From NCBI RefSeq assembly GCF_000280905.1, contig NZ_ALAP01000070.1:1-64000 (forward strand): 64,000 bases of DNA. The letters run 5' to 3'. Under the pieces are notes generated by a model. That model made no database searches, had not been told where the DNA came from, and worked only from the letters and a program-made list of their open reading frames with translations. Source of the stretch: Streptomyces sp. AA1529 (GTDB lineage: Bacteria > Actinomycetota > Actinomycetes > Streptomycetales > Streptomycetaceae). Numbering within the stretch: position 1 is the stretch's first letter; every line of letters starts with the position of its first letter. Below, piece by piece: positions 25,067-34,388 of this stretch. The position numbers were made by a program, and so were the translations under genes.

Positions 25067-26443
25067 CTAGCCTCCGGTGCCGCGGCGCCGCAGCAGCCAG
25101 GGCTCCACGACGCCCAGCCCGCGCACCGGACGCTGGTAGAGCGGCTGGAGCGCGAACCGGTACCCGGACAGGTCCTCGCTCTCCTTCTCCGACTCCGGCG
25201 CGGCGCCCGAGGCGGTCAGCTCGGCCCGCAGCGCACCGTCCACCAGCACCGTGTCCTTGGGCGCTATCGAGGTCAGCCTGCTGGCGAGGTTGACCGTGTT
25301 GCCGAAGACATCACCCATCCGGGTCGTCATCGTCCCGAAGGCGATACCGACCCGCAGCTCCGGCATCGTCGCGTCGTTGGCCATCGTCTCGATCAGCCGC
25401 AGCCCGATCTCCGCAGCCGTGCCCGCGTCCTCGGCGACGTAGAGGATCTCGTCGCCCAGCGCCTTGATGAGCCGCCCGCCGTGCGCGGCGACCAGGTCGG
25501 CCGAGGTGGTCTCGAACGCCTCCACCAGCTCGCCCAGTTCCTCGTCCTCCAGGCGGCGGGTCAACCGGGTGAAGCCCACCAGGTCGGCGAAGCCGATGGC
25601 CTGCCGCCGGTTGACCATCTCCTCGTCGTCCTGCGCCTGGACGACCCGGCCGGTGGCGGCGGCCAGCTGCCGGCGCCACACATAGACCAGGAACTCCTCC
25701 AGCTCGGGCAGGAGGAGCTGCACCAGCGGGAAGGTGACCTCGTTGCGGGTCATCCCGGGCTCGGGCGGCTCGGTCAGCCCCATCAGGAACGAGTCGATCT
25801 GCCAGTCCGCGAGCCGCGCCGTGGTCTGCCCGGTGGAGCGGGCCACCTGCACCGCCATCGTCTCGCTCAGCAGCCCCGCCTCGACCAGGCCCGACAGCCG
25901 CCGCAGCGCCAGCACGTCGGCCTCGGTCAGCGCCCGGGCCTGGCCGACGTCGGCGAAGCCCATCGCCCGCCAGAACCGGGAGGCCAGCTCCATGGAGACC
26001 CCGGCGGCGCGGGCGGCCTGGAAGGGCGTGTACTGCCGCTCGGACCCGAGAATGAGCTCCTCGATGCGCAGCGCGCTGGGGTCGGGCTCGTCGTCCGGGT
26101 CCCCCGCGCCTTCGGCGAAGGGGCCCGCCGGACCGTCCCCGGCGGGGGACACGCCGGCACCCCCGGCAGGCGGCGCCCCCGCGGAAGCACCGGAAGCACC
26201 GGGGTCACCGGAAGCACCGGGGTCGCCGTCCGCGGGATCGCCCGGCGCCGGGGCGGCGCCGTCCGCGGGATCGCCGGGCGGACCCGCCGCGGCGTCCGCC
26301 GGATCGGCGGCGTCCGGGATTCCGCGGTCACCGCCCCCGGCTCCGGTCCCGCCCCCGGCTCCGGCGCCCGTGGCACCCGGTACCGGTGCGGACCCGGCGG
26401 ACGCCGCTCCGCGTCCGGGCACGCCCGGTTCGTCCGCGGTCAC
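25067..26443 (-). CDS. cya: Class III adenylate cyclase, Rv1264-like
   Basis: 458 residues from GTG 26443, chosen for its GGGGAG site 6 nt upstream. Residues 1-125 are low-complexity Gly/Ala/Pro/Asp. Next comes a helical regulatory domain with a helix-turn-helix-like part (YTPFQAARAAGVSMELASRFW), like the pH-sensing domain of M. tuberculosis Rv1264. The cyclase domain follows: metal aspartates in GFADLVGFTRL and ALGDEIL, adenine-specifying K in RLIKALGDE and D in RMGDVFGN, transition-state N and R in GNTVNLASRL. All catalytic residues are present, so cAMP synthesis is expected. It matches the position of S. coelicolor cya beside birA. Confidence 0.9.
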   Translation of the reverse strand: MTADEPGVPGRGAASAGSAPVPGATGAGAGGGTGAGGGDRGIPDAADPADAAAGPPGDPADGAAPAPGDPADGDPGASGDPGASGASAGAPPAGGAGVSPAGDGPAGPFAEGAGDPDDEPDPSALRIEELILGSERQYTPFQAARAAGVSMELASRFWRAMGFADVGQARALTEADVLALRRLSGLVEAGLLSETMAVQVARSTGQTTARLADWQIDSFLMGLTEPPEPGMTRNEVTFPLVQLLLPELEEFLVYVWRRQLAAATGRVVQAQDDEEMVNRRQAIGFADLVGFTRLTRRLEDEELGELVEAFETTSADLVAAHGGRLIKALGDEILYVAEDAGTAAEIGLRLIETMANDATMPELRVGIAFGTMTTRMGDVFGNTVNLASRLTSIAPKDTVLVDGALRAELTASGAAPESEKESEDLSGYRFALQPLYQRPVRGLGVVEPWLLRRRGTGG

Positions 26444-26609
26444 CGCGGGCTCCCCGCACGCTCCGCGGCGTGGTGTCGCGGCCTCGCGTCGTCCCTGCGC
26501 ACAGCCCTTCCGTTCCCTCTTGCCCGATCCGCCGGCGGTCCGGCCACCGCTCCCGGGTGGCACTCGATGTCACCGCCGATTGCCCACCATACGGCAGTTG
26601 TGCGCTACC

Positions 26610-27458
26610 TCACGGTCCGGTCGCGGGGCGCAGATGGACGATGTCACCAGCTGCGACCGGATGCTGTACGCCCTGTTCCGAGGCGATGACCAGTCGGCCG
26701 TCGCCGTCCACCGCGACGGCCTCGCCCACCAGCTCTCCCCCGCCGGGCAGCGTCGCGCGCACGGTCCTGCCGAGCGTCACGCAGCCCGCCGCGTAGGCGT
26801 CCAGCACGGCCGAGGCCGCCGGGTCGCCGTCCGCCGCCGTCCAGCGGCCGTACCAGTCCTCCACCGCGCGCAGCACCGCACGCAGCAGCGGGTCCCGGTC
26901 CGTGCCCTGAGCCCCGGCCAGCAGCAGCGAACCTGCGGTGGGGACCGGCAGCTCGTCCTCGCGGAGGCTGACGTTGAGCCCGATACCGAGGACGACGGCG
27001 TCGGAGTCGACGCGTTCCGCCAGGATGCCGCCGACCTTGCGTTCGCCGCCCTTGGCGGTCGTCAGCACGTCGTTGGGCCACTTGAGGCCGGTGTCGACAC
27101 CGGCCGTACGGGCGAGCGCACCGGCCGCGGCCACCCCGGCCAGCAGCGGGAGCCAGCCCCAGCGCTCCGCCGGGGGCTCGGGGCGCAGCAGCATCGAGAA
27201 GAAGAGGCCGGAGCGGGGCGGGGCCGTCCACGAGCGGTCCAGCCGGCCCTTGCCCGCGGTCTGCTCCTCGGCGACGAGGACGGCGCCGGGCTCGGCCTTC
27301 CCCGTGCGGGCGCGGGCCACCAGCTCGGTGTTGGTCGAGCCGAGCGACTCGACCACCTCCAGGTCGGTCCAGAGGGAGTCCCCGCCGAGCAGTGCCCTGC
27401 GCAGGGCCGCCTGACGGAGCGGGGGGCGGTCGAGGTCGGACCAGCGGTGTGACGTCAT
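26610..27458 (-). CDS. birA: Biotin protein ligase
   Basis: 282 residues, monofunctional ligase without the N-terminal repressor HTH. It activates biotin as biotinyl-AMP and attaches it to the carboxylase lysine. Motifs: AEEQTAGKGRLDRSW (adenylate loop) and KWPNDV (catalytic lysine). ATG 27458 lies 6 nt after a minus-strand -10 TAACCT (27465-27470), so it is probably leaderless. Divergent from the acyl-CoA carboxylase beta gene, whose partner subunit (31.4-33.2 kb) it would modify. Confidence 0.94.
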   Translation of the reverse strand: MTSHRWSDLDRPPLRQAALRRALLGGDSLWTDLEVVESLGSTNTELVARARTGKAEPGAVLVAEEQTAGKGRLDRSWTAPPRSGLFFSMLLRPEPPAERWGWLPLLAGVAAAGALARTAGVDTGLKWPNDVLTTAKGGERKVGGILAERVDSDAVVLGIGLNVSLREDELPVPTAGSLLLAGAQGTDRDPLLRAVLRAVEDWYGRWTAADGDPAASAVLDAYAAGCVTLGRTVRATLPGGGELVGEAVAVDGDGRLVIASEQGVQHPVAAGDIVHLRPATGP

Positions 27459-27627
27459 GCGGCCAGGTTATGGGGGGTACGCCGGATCCGGCCCCCGCCA
27501 CCCGCCGACGAGGCCGGACGCCGGTCCGGGTGGACCCGAGTGTGGCCAACGACGCACTCCGTGACGGGCAGGTCGCAGATAGCCTACGGGTCGGTAGCCA
27601 ACCCGCGACGGTAAGGAGCCCTCCGAG

Positions 27628-29232
27628 ATGTCCTCGCCCAGCCCCGACATCGACGACCTCGACATCCACACCACCGCGGGCAAGCTCGCGGACTTCGAGC
27701 GGCGCACGGCGGAGGCCGTGCACGCGGGCTCGGAGCGCGCGGTGGAGAAGCAGCACGCCAAGGGGAAACTGACCGCCCGGGAGCGGGTGGAACTCCTGCT
27801 CGACGAGGGGTCGTTCACCGAGCTGGACGAGTTCGCGCGGCACCGCTCGACCAACTTCGGGCTGGAGAGCAACCGCCCGTACGGGGACGGCGTGGTCACC
27901 GGCTACGGCACCGTCGACGGCCGCCCCGTGTGCGTCTTCTCGCAGGACTTCACCATCTTCGGCGGCGCCCTCGGCGAGGTCTACGGCGAGAAGATCGTGA
28001 AGGTCATGGACTTCGCTCTGAAGACCGGCTGCCCGGTCGTGGGCATCAACGACGGCGGCGGTGCCCGGATCCAGGAGGGGGTGGCGGCACTCGGCCTGTT
28101 CGCGGAGATCTTCCGCCGCAACACCCACGCCTCCGGGGTGATCCCGCAGATCTCCCTGGTCCTGGGCCCGTGCGCGGGCGGCGCCGTCTACTCGCCGGCG
28201 ATCACGGACTTCACGGTGATGGTCGACCAGACCTCGCACATGTTCATCACCGGGCCGGACGTGATCAAGACGGTCACCGGTGAGGACGTCGGCTTCGAGG
28301 AGCTGGGCGGCGCCCGCACGCACAACGCGACCTCGGGTGTGGCGCACCACATGGCGGGGGACGAGAAGGACGCCATCGAGTACGTCAAGGCGCTGCTGTC
28401 CTACCTGCCCTCCAACAACCTCTCCGAGCCGCCCGGCTATCCGGAGGAGGCGGACCTGGAGACCTCCGAGGAAGACCGGGAGCTGGACGCCCTGATCCCG
28501 GACTCGGCGAACCAGCCCTACGACATGCACACCGTGGTCGAGCACGTGCTGGACGACGGTGAGTTCCTGGAGACGCAGGCGCTGTTCGCGCCGAACATCG
28601 TCACCGGGTTCGGCCGCGTCGAGGGCCGTCCGGTGGGGGTGGTCGCCAACCAGCCGCTGCAGTTCGCGGGCTGCCTCAACATCGACGCGAGCGAGAAGGC
28701 GGCGCGCTTCGTGCGCACCTGCGACTCGTTCAACATCCCCGTGCTCACCTTCGTGGACGTCCCCGGCTTCCTGCCCGGCACGGACCAGGAGTACGACGGG
28801 ATCATCCGGCGCGGCGCCAAGCTGATCTACGCGTACGCGGAGGCGACGGTGCCGCTGATCACGGTGATCACCCGGAAGGCGTTCGGCGGCGCCTACGACG
28901 TGATGGGGTCCAAGCACCTGGGCGCCGACCTCAACTTCGCCTGGCCGACGGCGCAGATCGCGGTGATGGGCGCACAGGGCGCGGTCAACATCCTGCACCG
29001 CAAGAAGCTGGCCGGCGCCGGTACGCCCGAGCAGACCGAGGAGCTGCGCGCCCAGCTCACCCAGGAGTACGAGGACGCGCTGCTGAACCCGTACGTGGCG
29101 GCCGAGCGCGGCTACGTGGACGCGGTGATCCGCCCCGCGGAGACCCGCCGCCACATCACCCGCGGGCTGCGCACGCTGCGCAGCAAGCGGGAGCAGCTCC
29201 CGCCGAAGAAGCACGGCAACATCCCGCTGTGA
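27628..29232 (+). CDS. pccB: Acyl-CoA carboxylase beta subunit (propionyl-CoA type)
   Basis: 534 residues. Carboxyltransferase subunit that moves CO2 from carboxybiotin to propionyl- or acetyl-CoA, giving methylmalonyl- or malonyl-CoA for fatty acids and polyketides. Typical features: KQHAKGKLTARERVELLLD near the N-terminus, the oxyanion loops GGGARIQEGVAAL and RKAFGGAYDVMG. Position 422 region (GAYDVMG) holds Asp, the residue associated with propionyl-CoA preference in S. coelicolor PccB. AAGGAG precedes the ATG. Followed 10 nt later by the epsilon subunit. Confidence 0.93.
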   Translation: MSSPSPDIDDLDIHTTAGKLADFERRTAEAVHAGSERAVEKQHAKGKLTARERVELLLDEGSFTELDEFARHRSTNFGLESNRPYGDGVVTGYGTVDGRPVCVFSQDFTIFGGALGEVYGEKIVKVMDFALKTGCPVVGINDGGGARIQEGVAALGLFAEIFRRNTHASGVIPQISLVLGPCAGGAVYSPAITDFTVMVDQTSHMFITGPDVIKTVTGEDVGFEELGGARTHNATSGVAHHMAGDEKDAIEYVKALLSYLPSNNLSEPPGYPEEADLETSEEDRELDALIPDSANQPYDMHTVVEHVLDDGEFLETQALFAPNIVTGFGRVEGRPVGVVANQPLQFAGCLNIDASEKAARFVRTCDSFNIPVLTFVDVPGFLPGTDQEYDGIIRRGAKLIYAYAEATVPLITVITRKAFGGAYDVMGSKHLGADLNFAWPTAQIAVMGAQGAVNILHRKKLAGAGTPEQTEELRAQLTQEYEDALLNPYVAAERGYVDAVIRPAETRRHITRGLRTLRSKREQLPPKKHGNIPL

Positions 29233-29242
29233 GGAGAGTGCG

Positions 29243-29512
29243 ATGACGACGGAGTCCGTCGAGACCGCCCCGCGGGGCGCAACCGAGGGCACTGCCGGGG
29301 CCGAGCCGTCCATCCGGGTCGTCCGGGGCAACCCCACTCCCGAGGAACTGGCGGCGGCGCTGGCGGTGGTGCGGGTGCGCGCCCGCGCCGTGCCGGCCGA
29401 CGAGCCGCGGCGGGCGGCGCCCAGCGCCTGGTCGGATCCGGCCCGTACGGTGCCCGGCCCGCCCCCGGCGCCGGGTCCGGAGGCCTGGCGCCGCACCTTC
29501 TGGGCCGGCTGA
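29243..29512 (+). CDS. Acyl-CoA carboxylase epsilon subunit
   Basis: 89 residues. Small actinobacteria-specific subunit that strengthens alpha-beta assembly. The conserved core SIRVVRGNPTPEELAAALAVV identifies it; both ends are low complexity. It starts 10 nt after the beta subunit stop with GAGGAGAG upstream, so it is in the same operon. Usually called accE or pccE. Confidence 0.88.
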   Translation: MTTESVETAPRGATEGTAGAEPSIRVVRGNPTPEELAAALAVVRVRARAVPADEPRRAAPSAWSDPARTVPGPPPAPGPEAWRRTFWAG

Positions 29513-29565
29513 CCGGCCGCGCTGCCGACCGGCCGGCCGCGTGCGCCCGCGGGTGTGCTGCGCGT

Positions 29566-29603
29566 GCGCCCGCGCCTGAGTACGCGTACTCAGGCGCGGG
29601 CGC
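29566..29603. promoter_or_regulatory. Perfect 38-bp palindrome, possible operator or terminator
   Basis: Two 19-nt arms meet with no spacer at 29584/29585; the core is TGAGTACGCGTACTCA. It sits 54 bp after the epsilon subunit gene and overlaps the expected -35 region of the small membrane gene at 29627. An operator is suggested by the T/A-containing core; a terminator is equally possible. Confidence 0.6.
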
Positions 29604-29626
29604 CGGGGTGCGGCCACCATGGGCGG

Positions 29627-29764
29627 ATGCTGTGGTCCGATCCCCGAGACGAGCCGCCGCCGGACATCCGCAGGACCCAGGAGAAGGTGCACCGCCTCGG
29701 CTGGGTGCTGCTCGTGGTCACGGCGGTGGTGATGATGCTGCTGCTGTCGGTCACGTACTCCTAG
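29627..29764 (+). CDS. 45-residue single-helix membrane protein
   Basis: A short protein with a charged N-terminus (DPRDEPPPDIRRTQEKVHR) and one transmembrane helix (about 24-44, LGWVLLVVTAVVMMLLLSV). ATG 29627 lies 6 nt after a -10-like CACCAT (29615-29620), so the mRNA may be leaderless. Lies between the carboxylase subunits and maf, as in other Streptomyces from memory. Function unknown; too short for family assignment. Confidence 0.7.
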   Translation: MLWSDPRDEPPPDIRRTQEKVHRLGWVLLVVTAVVMMLLLSVTYS

Positions 29765-29864
29765 GCGTCCAAAGCGTCCCCCGGCGTCCCGGGAATCCAG
29801 GGTGCTCCCGGGCGCCTCGGGCGCCCCCGCGGGGCACGGCACGGCGACTCCTTACGATGGCCGC

Positions 29865-30479
29865 ATGAACTCACCGCGTCTTGTGCTGGCCTCCGCCTCC
29901 CCCGCCCGTCTCGCACTGCTGCGGCAGGCCGGGATGGCGCCCGAGGTGGTCGTCAGCGGGGTGGACGAGGACGCGCTCGACGCGCCGACGCCGTCCGAAC
30001 TGGCCCGGGTGCTGGCCGAGGCCAAGGCCGCGGCGGTCGCCGCGCGGGCCGAGGCCGCCGAGGCGCTGGTCGTCGGCTGCGACTCGGTGCTGGAGCTGGA
30101 CGGGCGGCCGCTGGGCAAGCCCGCCGACGCGGCGGAGGCGACGGCCCGCTGGCGGGACATGCGCGGCCGCTCCGGGGTGCTGCACACCGGGCACTGCGTC
30201 GTGGACACCCGCGCGGCCGCGGCAGGCGCACGCCGCTCGGTGACGACCTCCACGACGGTGCACTTCGGGCGGCCCTCCGACGCGGAGGTCGCGGCCTACG
30301 TCGCCAGCGGCGAACCGCTCCACGTGGCGGGCGCGTTCACGCTCGACGGCCGCTCGGGGCCGTTCGTGGACGGTATCGAGGGCGACCACGGCAACGTGCT
30401 CGGGCTCTCGCTGCCCACGCTGCGCGGGCTGCTGGGCGAGCTGGGGGTCGCCGTCACGGACCTGTGGGCTCCGCGCTGA
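29865..30479 (+). CDS. maf: Maf-type nucleoside triphosphate pyrophosphatase
   Basis: 204 residues. House-cleaning enzyme that hydrolyses non-canonical or pyrimidine NTPs to monophosphates. The N-terminal signature LVLASASPARLALLRQAG, the central VGCDSVLELDGRPLGKP, and C-terminal GAFTLDGRSGPFVDGIEGDHGNV are family hallmarks. ATG 29865 lies 6 nt after TACGAT (29853-29858), suggesting a leaderless transcript. It overlaps the convergent membrane gene by 26 nt. Confidence 0.93.
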   Translation: MNSPRLVLASASPARLALLRQAGMAPEVVVSGVDEDALDAPTPSELARVLAEAKAAAVAARAEAAEALVVGCDSVLELDGRPLGKPADAAEATARWRDMRGRSGVLHTGHCVVDTRAAAAGARRSVTTSTTVHFGRPSDAEVAAYVASGEPLHVAGAFTLDGRSGPFVDGIEGDHGNVLGLSLPTLRGLLGELGVAVTDLWAPR

Positions 30480-30942
30480 CGCCGGGCCCGTCGCCGGGGT
30501 GTTCGCCGGGGTGTCCGGCGGGCCGCCGCCCGGCCGGCTCGGCCATCGCCTCGCCGTACCAGGTCAACGACCAGACGATGAGGCCCAGGATGCTCATCAT
30601 CAGCACGAAGGCCGGCCAGCCGACGAGGCCGACGCAGAACGCGCCGAGCACTCCGTGCACCACCGCGCAACTGATCAGCACGATGCGCCAGAAGCCGCGC
30701 GGCGGTACGTCACGTATCGCCGTACGGAGGAGGATCAGCGCGCAGCCGAGCACATAGCCGCCGACCAGCACGGCGCCGATCACCGCTGAGATCGTCATGG
30801 CGCGCGGTTCGATACCGGCCAGGGACATCTGCTGGGCGTCCGCGACCTTGCCCAGGAAGAGATTGAGGCCCACGAGCACGGCTGCTTCCATCGTGAGCAC
30901 CAACGCGGTCACCGCGGCCACTGCCCGTCTGCGCCCTGCCAC
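30454..30942 (-). CDS. Four-helix integral membrane protein
   Basis: 162 residues with four predicted transmembrane helices (about 7-30, 50-72, 85-105, 108-128) and a Gly/Pro/Glu-rich cytoplasmic tail. GTG 30942 has GGAAGAGG upstream. No recognised domain. It is convergent with maf and is probably a conserved neighbour of the carboxylase genes. Confidence 0.78.
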   Translation of the reverse strand: MAGRRRAVAAVTALVLTMEAAVLVGLNLFLGKVADAQQMSLAGIEPRAMTISAVIGAVLVGGYVLGCALILLRTAIRDVPPRGFWRIVLISCAVVHGVLGAFCVGLVGWPAFVLMMSILGLIVWSLTWYGEAMAEPAGRRPAGHPGEHPGDGPGVSAEPTGP

Positions 30943-31374
30943 TCCGCCACCTCTTCCGTCGCCTGCATCTTCGGTGCGCCGGCGGCCGTTTGACGGCTCG
31001 ACGGCCGTATCGCCCGACGCGGTTCCGCTGCGCGCCGCGGGTTACTCCAGGTACGTGCTCTCGGCAGGGCGAACGCTACTCACGGGTACAAGCCGGGGCA
31101 AGAGAATCGACGCAAAGCAAAAATTCCGTCTGCGAGTCGTAGGGACCCCACAAAGACGACGCACTCAGGCGCACGACTCCGACAGAGAGCTAGCCCACAT
31201 GCCCAAGGCGCACGTTCCACCACCGAATGCGGCGTACCGTGGGACAACGAGGGGAGATCCGGTTCTGCGCGACCCACGGGTGACACTCCGTGTGGGCAAG
31301 CTCACCCCCCTTGGCGGCTCGGCGTCAGGTGTCGCCTGTACCTAAACTCAGGTTGTTCCAAGGAGGGAGCCATC
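30943..31374. other. Intergenic region before the carboxylase alpha gene
   Basis: 432 bp. It contains an A-rich stretch near 31115-31125 (AAAGCAAAAATTCC), a candidate -10 TAAACT near 31342, and a possible 48-codon frame at 31199-31345 listed separately. No confident riboswitch or operator is recognised. Confidence 0.5.
31199..31345 (+). CDS. Candidate small ORF upstream of the carboxylase alpha gene
   Basis: 48 codons from ATG, preceded only by a weak AGAGAG. Basic, Pro/Arg-rich product (PKAHVPPPNAAYRG, LRDPRVTLRVG) with no signal peptide or helix pattern. It could be a leader peptide or chance. Low confidence. Confidence 0.25.
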   Translation: MPKAHVPPPNAAYRGTTRGDPVLRDPRVTLRVGKLTPLGGSASGVACT

Positions 31375-33159
31375 GTGCGCAAGGTGCTCATCGCCAACCG
31401 CGGCGAAATCGCCGTCCGCGTCGCCCGCGCGTGCCGGGATGCGGGAATCGCGAGTGTCGCCGTCTATGCCGAGCCGGACCGGGACGCGCTGCACGTCCGC
31501 GTGGCCGACGAGGCATTCGCCCTGGGCGGTGACACCCCGGCGGCGAGCTATCTGGATGTCGGCAAAGTACTGAAAGCGGCCGCCGACTCGGGAGCCGACG
31601 CCGTCCACCCCGGCTACGGATTCCTCTCCGAGAACGCCGAGTTCGCGCAGGCGGTGCTCGACGCGGGCCTCAACTGGATCGGCCCGCCCCCGCAGGCCAT
31701 CCGCGACCTGGGCGACAAGGTCGCCGCGCGGCACATCGCGCAGCGCGCGGGCGCCCCGCTGGTCGCCGGCACCAAGGACCCGGTCTCCGGCGCGGAGGAG
31801 GTCGTCGCCTTCGCGGAGGAGAACGGCCTGCCCATCGCCATCAAGGCCGCCTTCGGCGGCGGCGGGCGCGGCCTGAAGGTGGCCCGCACGCTGGAGGAGG
31901 TCCCCGAGCTGTACGACTCGGCGGTCCGCGAGGCCGTGGCCGCCTTCGGCCGCGGCGAGTGCTTCGTCGAGCGCTATCTGGACCGGCCCCGGCACGTGGA
32001 GACGCAGTGCCTGGCCGACAAGCACGGCAACGTGGTCGTCGTCTCCACCCGCGACTGCTCCCTCCAGCGCCGCCACCAGAAGCTCGTCGAGGAGGCCCCG
32101 GCCCCGTATCTGACGGGCGAGCAGAACGCCGAGCTGTACCGCGCGTCCAAGGCCATCCTCCGCGAGGCGGGCTACGAGGGCGCCGGCACCTGCGAGTTCC
32201 TCGTCGGCCAGGACGGCACGATCTCCTTCCTGGAGGTCAACACCCGCCTCCAGGTGGAGCACCCGGTGACCGAGGAGGTCACCGGGATCGACCTGGTCCG
32301 CGAGATGTTCCGGATCGCCGACGGCGAGAAGCTGGGCTACGACGACCCGCCGCTGCGCGGTCACTCCTTCGAGTTCCGGATCAACGGCGAGGACCCGGGC
32401 CGCAACTTCCTTCCGGCGCCCGGCACCGTCACCACCTTCGCGCCGCCCAGCGGTCCCGGCGTGCGGCTGGACGCGGGTGTCGAGTCCGGCTCGGTGATCG
32501 GCCCGGCGTGGGACTCGCTGCTCGCCAAGCTGATCGTCTCCGGCGCCACCCGGCAGCAGGCGCTCCAGCGCGCCGCCCGCGCGCTGGACGAGTTCGAGGT
32601 CACCGGCATGGCCACGGCGCTGCCCTTCCACCGCACGGTGGTCCGGGACGCGGCGTTCGCGCCCGAGGTGAGCGGCCGCGAGGGTGAGCCGTTCGACGTC
32701 CACACCCGGTGGATCGAGACGGAGTTCGTCAACGACCTCAAGCCGTTCGCGGCTCCCGCCCCCGGCGAGGCCGAGGAAGAGGACGCCACGGGGCGCGAGA
32801 CCGTCGTCGTCGAGGTCGGCGGCAAGCGGCTGGAGGTCTCGCTGCCCTCCTCGCTGGGCATGCCGCTGGCGCGGGCCGCGGTCGAGGGCGGTGCCCGCAA
32901 GCCGCGGCGCAAGGCCGCCAAGAAGTCCGGCACCGCCGTCTCCGGCGACGCGCTCGCCTCCCCCATGCAGGGCACCATCGTCAAGGTGGCCGTGGAGGAG
33001 GGCCAGCAGGTCGAGGAGGGCGAGCTCATCATCGTCCTGGAGGCGATGAAGATGGAGCAGCCGCTGAACGCGCACCGCGCCGGTACCGTCAAGGACCTCA
33101 ACGCGGAGATCGGCGCCGCGGTGACCGCGGGCGGCGTCATCTGCGAGATCAAGGACTGA
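31375..33159 (+). CDS. accA2: Acyl-CoA carboxylase alpha subunit (biotin carboxylase + BCCP)
   Basis: 594 residues. Residues 1-445 are biotin carboxylase with ATP-grasp fold (FGGGGRGLKVAR, EVNTRLQVEHPVTE); residues about 525-594 are the biotin carrier domain, biotinylated on K559 in EAMKM. It carboxylates biotin and passes CO2 to the beta subunit encoded upstream. GTG start follows an almost ideal AAGGAGG site. Ala/Lys-rich linker between domains (RKPRRKAAKK). Likely shared by several carboxylases in the cell. Confidence 0.95.
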   Translation: MRKVLIANRGEIAVRVARACRDAGIASVAVYAEPDRDALHVRVADEAFALGGDTPAASYLDVGKVLKAAADSGADAVHPGYGFLSENAEFAQAVLDAGLNWIGPPPQAIRDLGDKVAARHIAQRAGAPLVAGTKDPVSGAEEVVAFAEENGLPIAIKAAFGGGGRGLKVARTLEEVPELYDSAVREAVAAFGRGECFVERYLDRPRHVETQCLADKHGNVVVVSTRDCSLQRRHQKLVEEAPAPYLTGEQNAELYRASKAILREAGYEGAGTCEFLVGQDGTISFLEVNTRLQVEHPVTEEVTGIDLVREMFRIADGEKLGYDDPPLRGHSFEFRINGEDPGRNFLPAPGTVTTFAPPSGPGVRLDAGVESGSVIGPAWDSLLAKLIVSGATRQQALQRAARALDEFEVTGMATALPFHRTVVRDAAFAPEVSGREGEPFDVHTRWIETEFVNDLKPFAAPAPGEAEEEDATGRETVVVEVGGKRLEVSLPSSLGMPLARAAVEGGARKPRRKAAKKSGTAVSGDALASPMQGTIVKVAVEEGQQVEEGELIIVLEAMKMEQPLNAHRAGTVKDLNAEIGAAVTAGGVICEIKD

Positions 33160-33191
33160 CCGGGACCGCGGACCGCCCGGAACCGCACGCC

Positions 33192-33228
33192 GCGCCCGCC
33201 GCCGGAGGTACGCCTCCGCGGCGGGCGC
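33192..33228. terminator. Terminator between convergent carboxylase alpha and deoR-type genes
   Basis: 16-bp stem with a single bulged C at 33202 and loop TACG; the strong GC stem lies between two gene ends. Confidence 0.82.
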
Positions 33229-33246
33229 GCGTCGTGTGCGGCCGGG

Positions 33247-34245
33247 TCAGCGGCGCCTGGGCGCCAGGTCCGCCACCCGGGGCGGCACCGCGGCCGGCGC
33301 GGACCGCAGATGGCCGGGCGGGGCGCCGCCCGCCGGACCCGCGGACGGTCCCGGGTGGTTGTGGTTGCCGGGGTGGCCGCCGGAGTGGTTCCCACCCTGC
33401 GGCGCCGCCCTGCGGGGGGTGGGCATCGGCACCTCGGGGCGGCCCCGCTCCGGAGCGGCGGACGGCGTCCCGGCGACGGCCACCTGGACACCGCGGTCGG
33501 CGAGGGCCTGCAACTCGGTCTCGGCACGGTCGTCGTGCGGCGGGGGTTCGTCCGTCACCAGCCGGGTGATCACATCGGTGGGCACCGTCTGGAACATCGT
33601 GTCGGCACCCAGCTTGGTGTGGTCGGCCAGCACCACCACCTCCCCGGCCGCCTGCACCAGGGCCCGGTCCACGCTCGCGGAGAGCATGTTGGAGGTGGAC
33701 AGCCCGCGCTCGGCGGTCAGCCCGCTTCCGGACAGGAAGGCCCGGGAGACCCGCAGTCCCTGCAGGGACTGCTCGGCGCCACTGCCGACCAGCGCGTAGT
33801 TGGAGCCGCGCAGGGTGCCTCCGGTCATCACCACCTCCACCCGGTTGGCGTGCGCGAGCGCCTGGGCCACCAGCAGCGAGTTGGTGACCACGGTCAGGCC
33901 GGGCACTCTCGCGAGCCGGCGCGCCAGCTCCTGCGTCGTCGTACCGGCTCCGACGACGACGGCCTCGCCCTCCGAGACGAGGCCCGCGGCCAGATCGGCG
34001 ATCGCCGTCTTCTCCGCGGTGGCCAGGTGGGATTTCTGGGGGAAGCCGGACTCCCGGGTGAAGCCTCCCGGCAGCACGGCTCCGCCGTGACGGCGGTCGA
34101 GGAGTCCTTCGGCCTCCAGCGCCCGTACGTCACGGCGCACGGTCACCTCGGAGGTCTGGACTACGCGGGCCAGCTCACGGAGCGAGACTGCTCCGTTCGC
34201 TCGCACCATTTCTAGGATCAATTGACGACGTTCCGCAGCGAACAC
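33247..34245 (-). CDS. DeoR-family transcriptional regulator
   Basis: 332 residues. N-terminal DeoR helix-turn-helix (ERRQLILEMVRANGAVSLRELARVVQTSEVTVRRDVRALE), then the sugar-phosphate-binding DeoR C-domain (VVGAGTTTQELARRLA, LADHTKLGADTMFQ). The last 80 residues are Pro/His/Gly-rich. GTG 34245 lies 7 nt after a minus-strand -10 TACTGT, hence probably leaderless. It sits beside the nucleoside catabolic genes, whose effectors are sugar phosphates, so it is the nearest candidate for the shared operator at 36.6, 41.5 and 57.4 kb. That link is inference. Confidence 0.9.
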   Translation of the reverse strand: MFAAERRQLILEMVRANGAVSLRELARVVQTSEVTVRRDVRALEAEGLLDRRHGGAVLPGGFTRESGFPQKSHLATAEKTAIADLAAGLVSEGEAVVVGAGTTTQELARRLARVPGLTVVTNSLLVAQALAHANRVEVVMTGGTLRGSNYALVGSGAEQSLQGLRVSRAFLSGSGLTAERGLSTSNMLSASVDRALVQAAGEVVVLADHTKLGADTMFQTVPTDVITRLVTDEPPPHDDRAETELQALADRGVQVAVAGTPSAAPERGRPEVPMPTPRRAAPQGGNHSGGHPGNHNHPGPSAGPAGGAPPGHLRSAPAAVPPRVADLAPRRR

Positions 34246-34388
34246 GAAACTGACAGTAACGCCAACGACCGTCTGGTTTCAGCGCTATCCGCCGATTAAC
34301 AGAAGTTGTCCGTCCGGCTTCCCCGAATGTGGTATAGCGGACTGTTCGGGACTACGGCGCCCCGGCGGTCGCCCGCTTCCGCCCCGGT

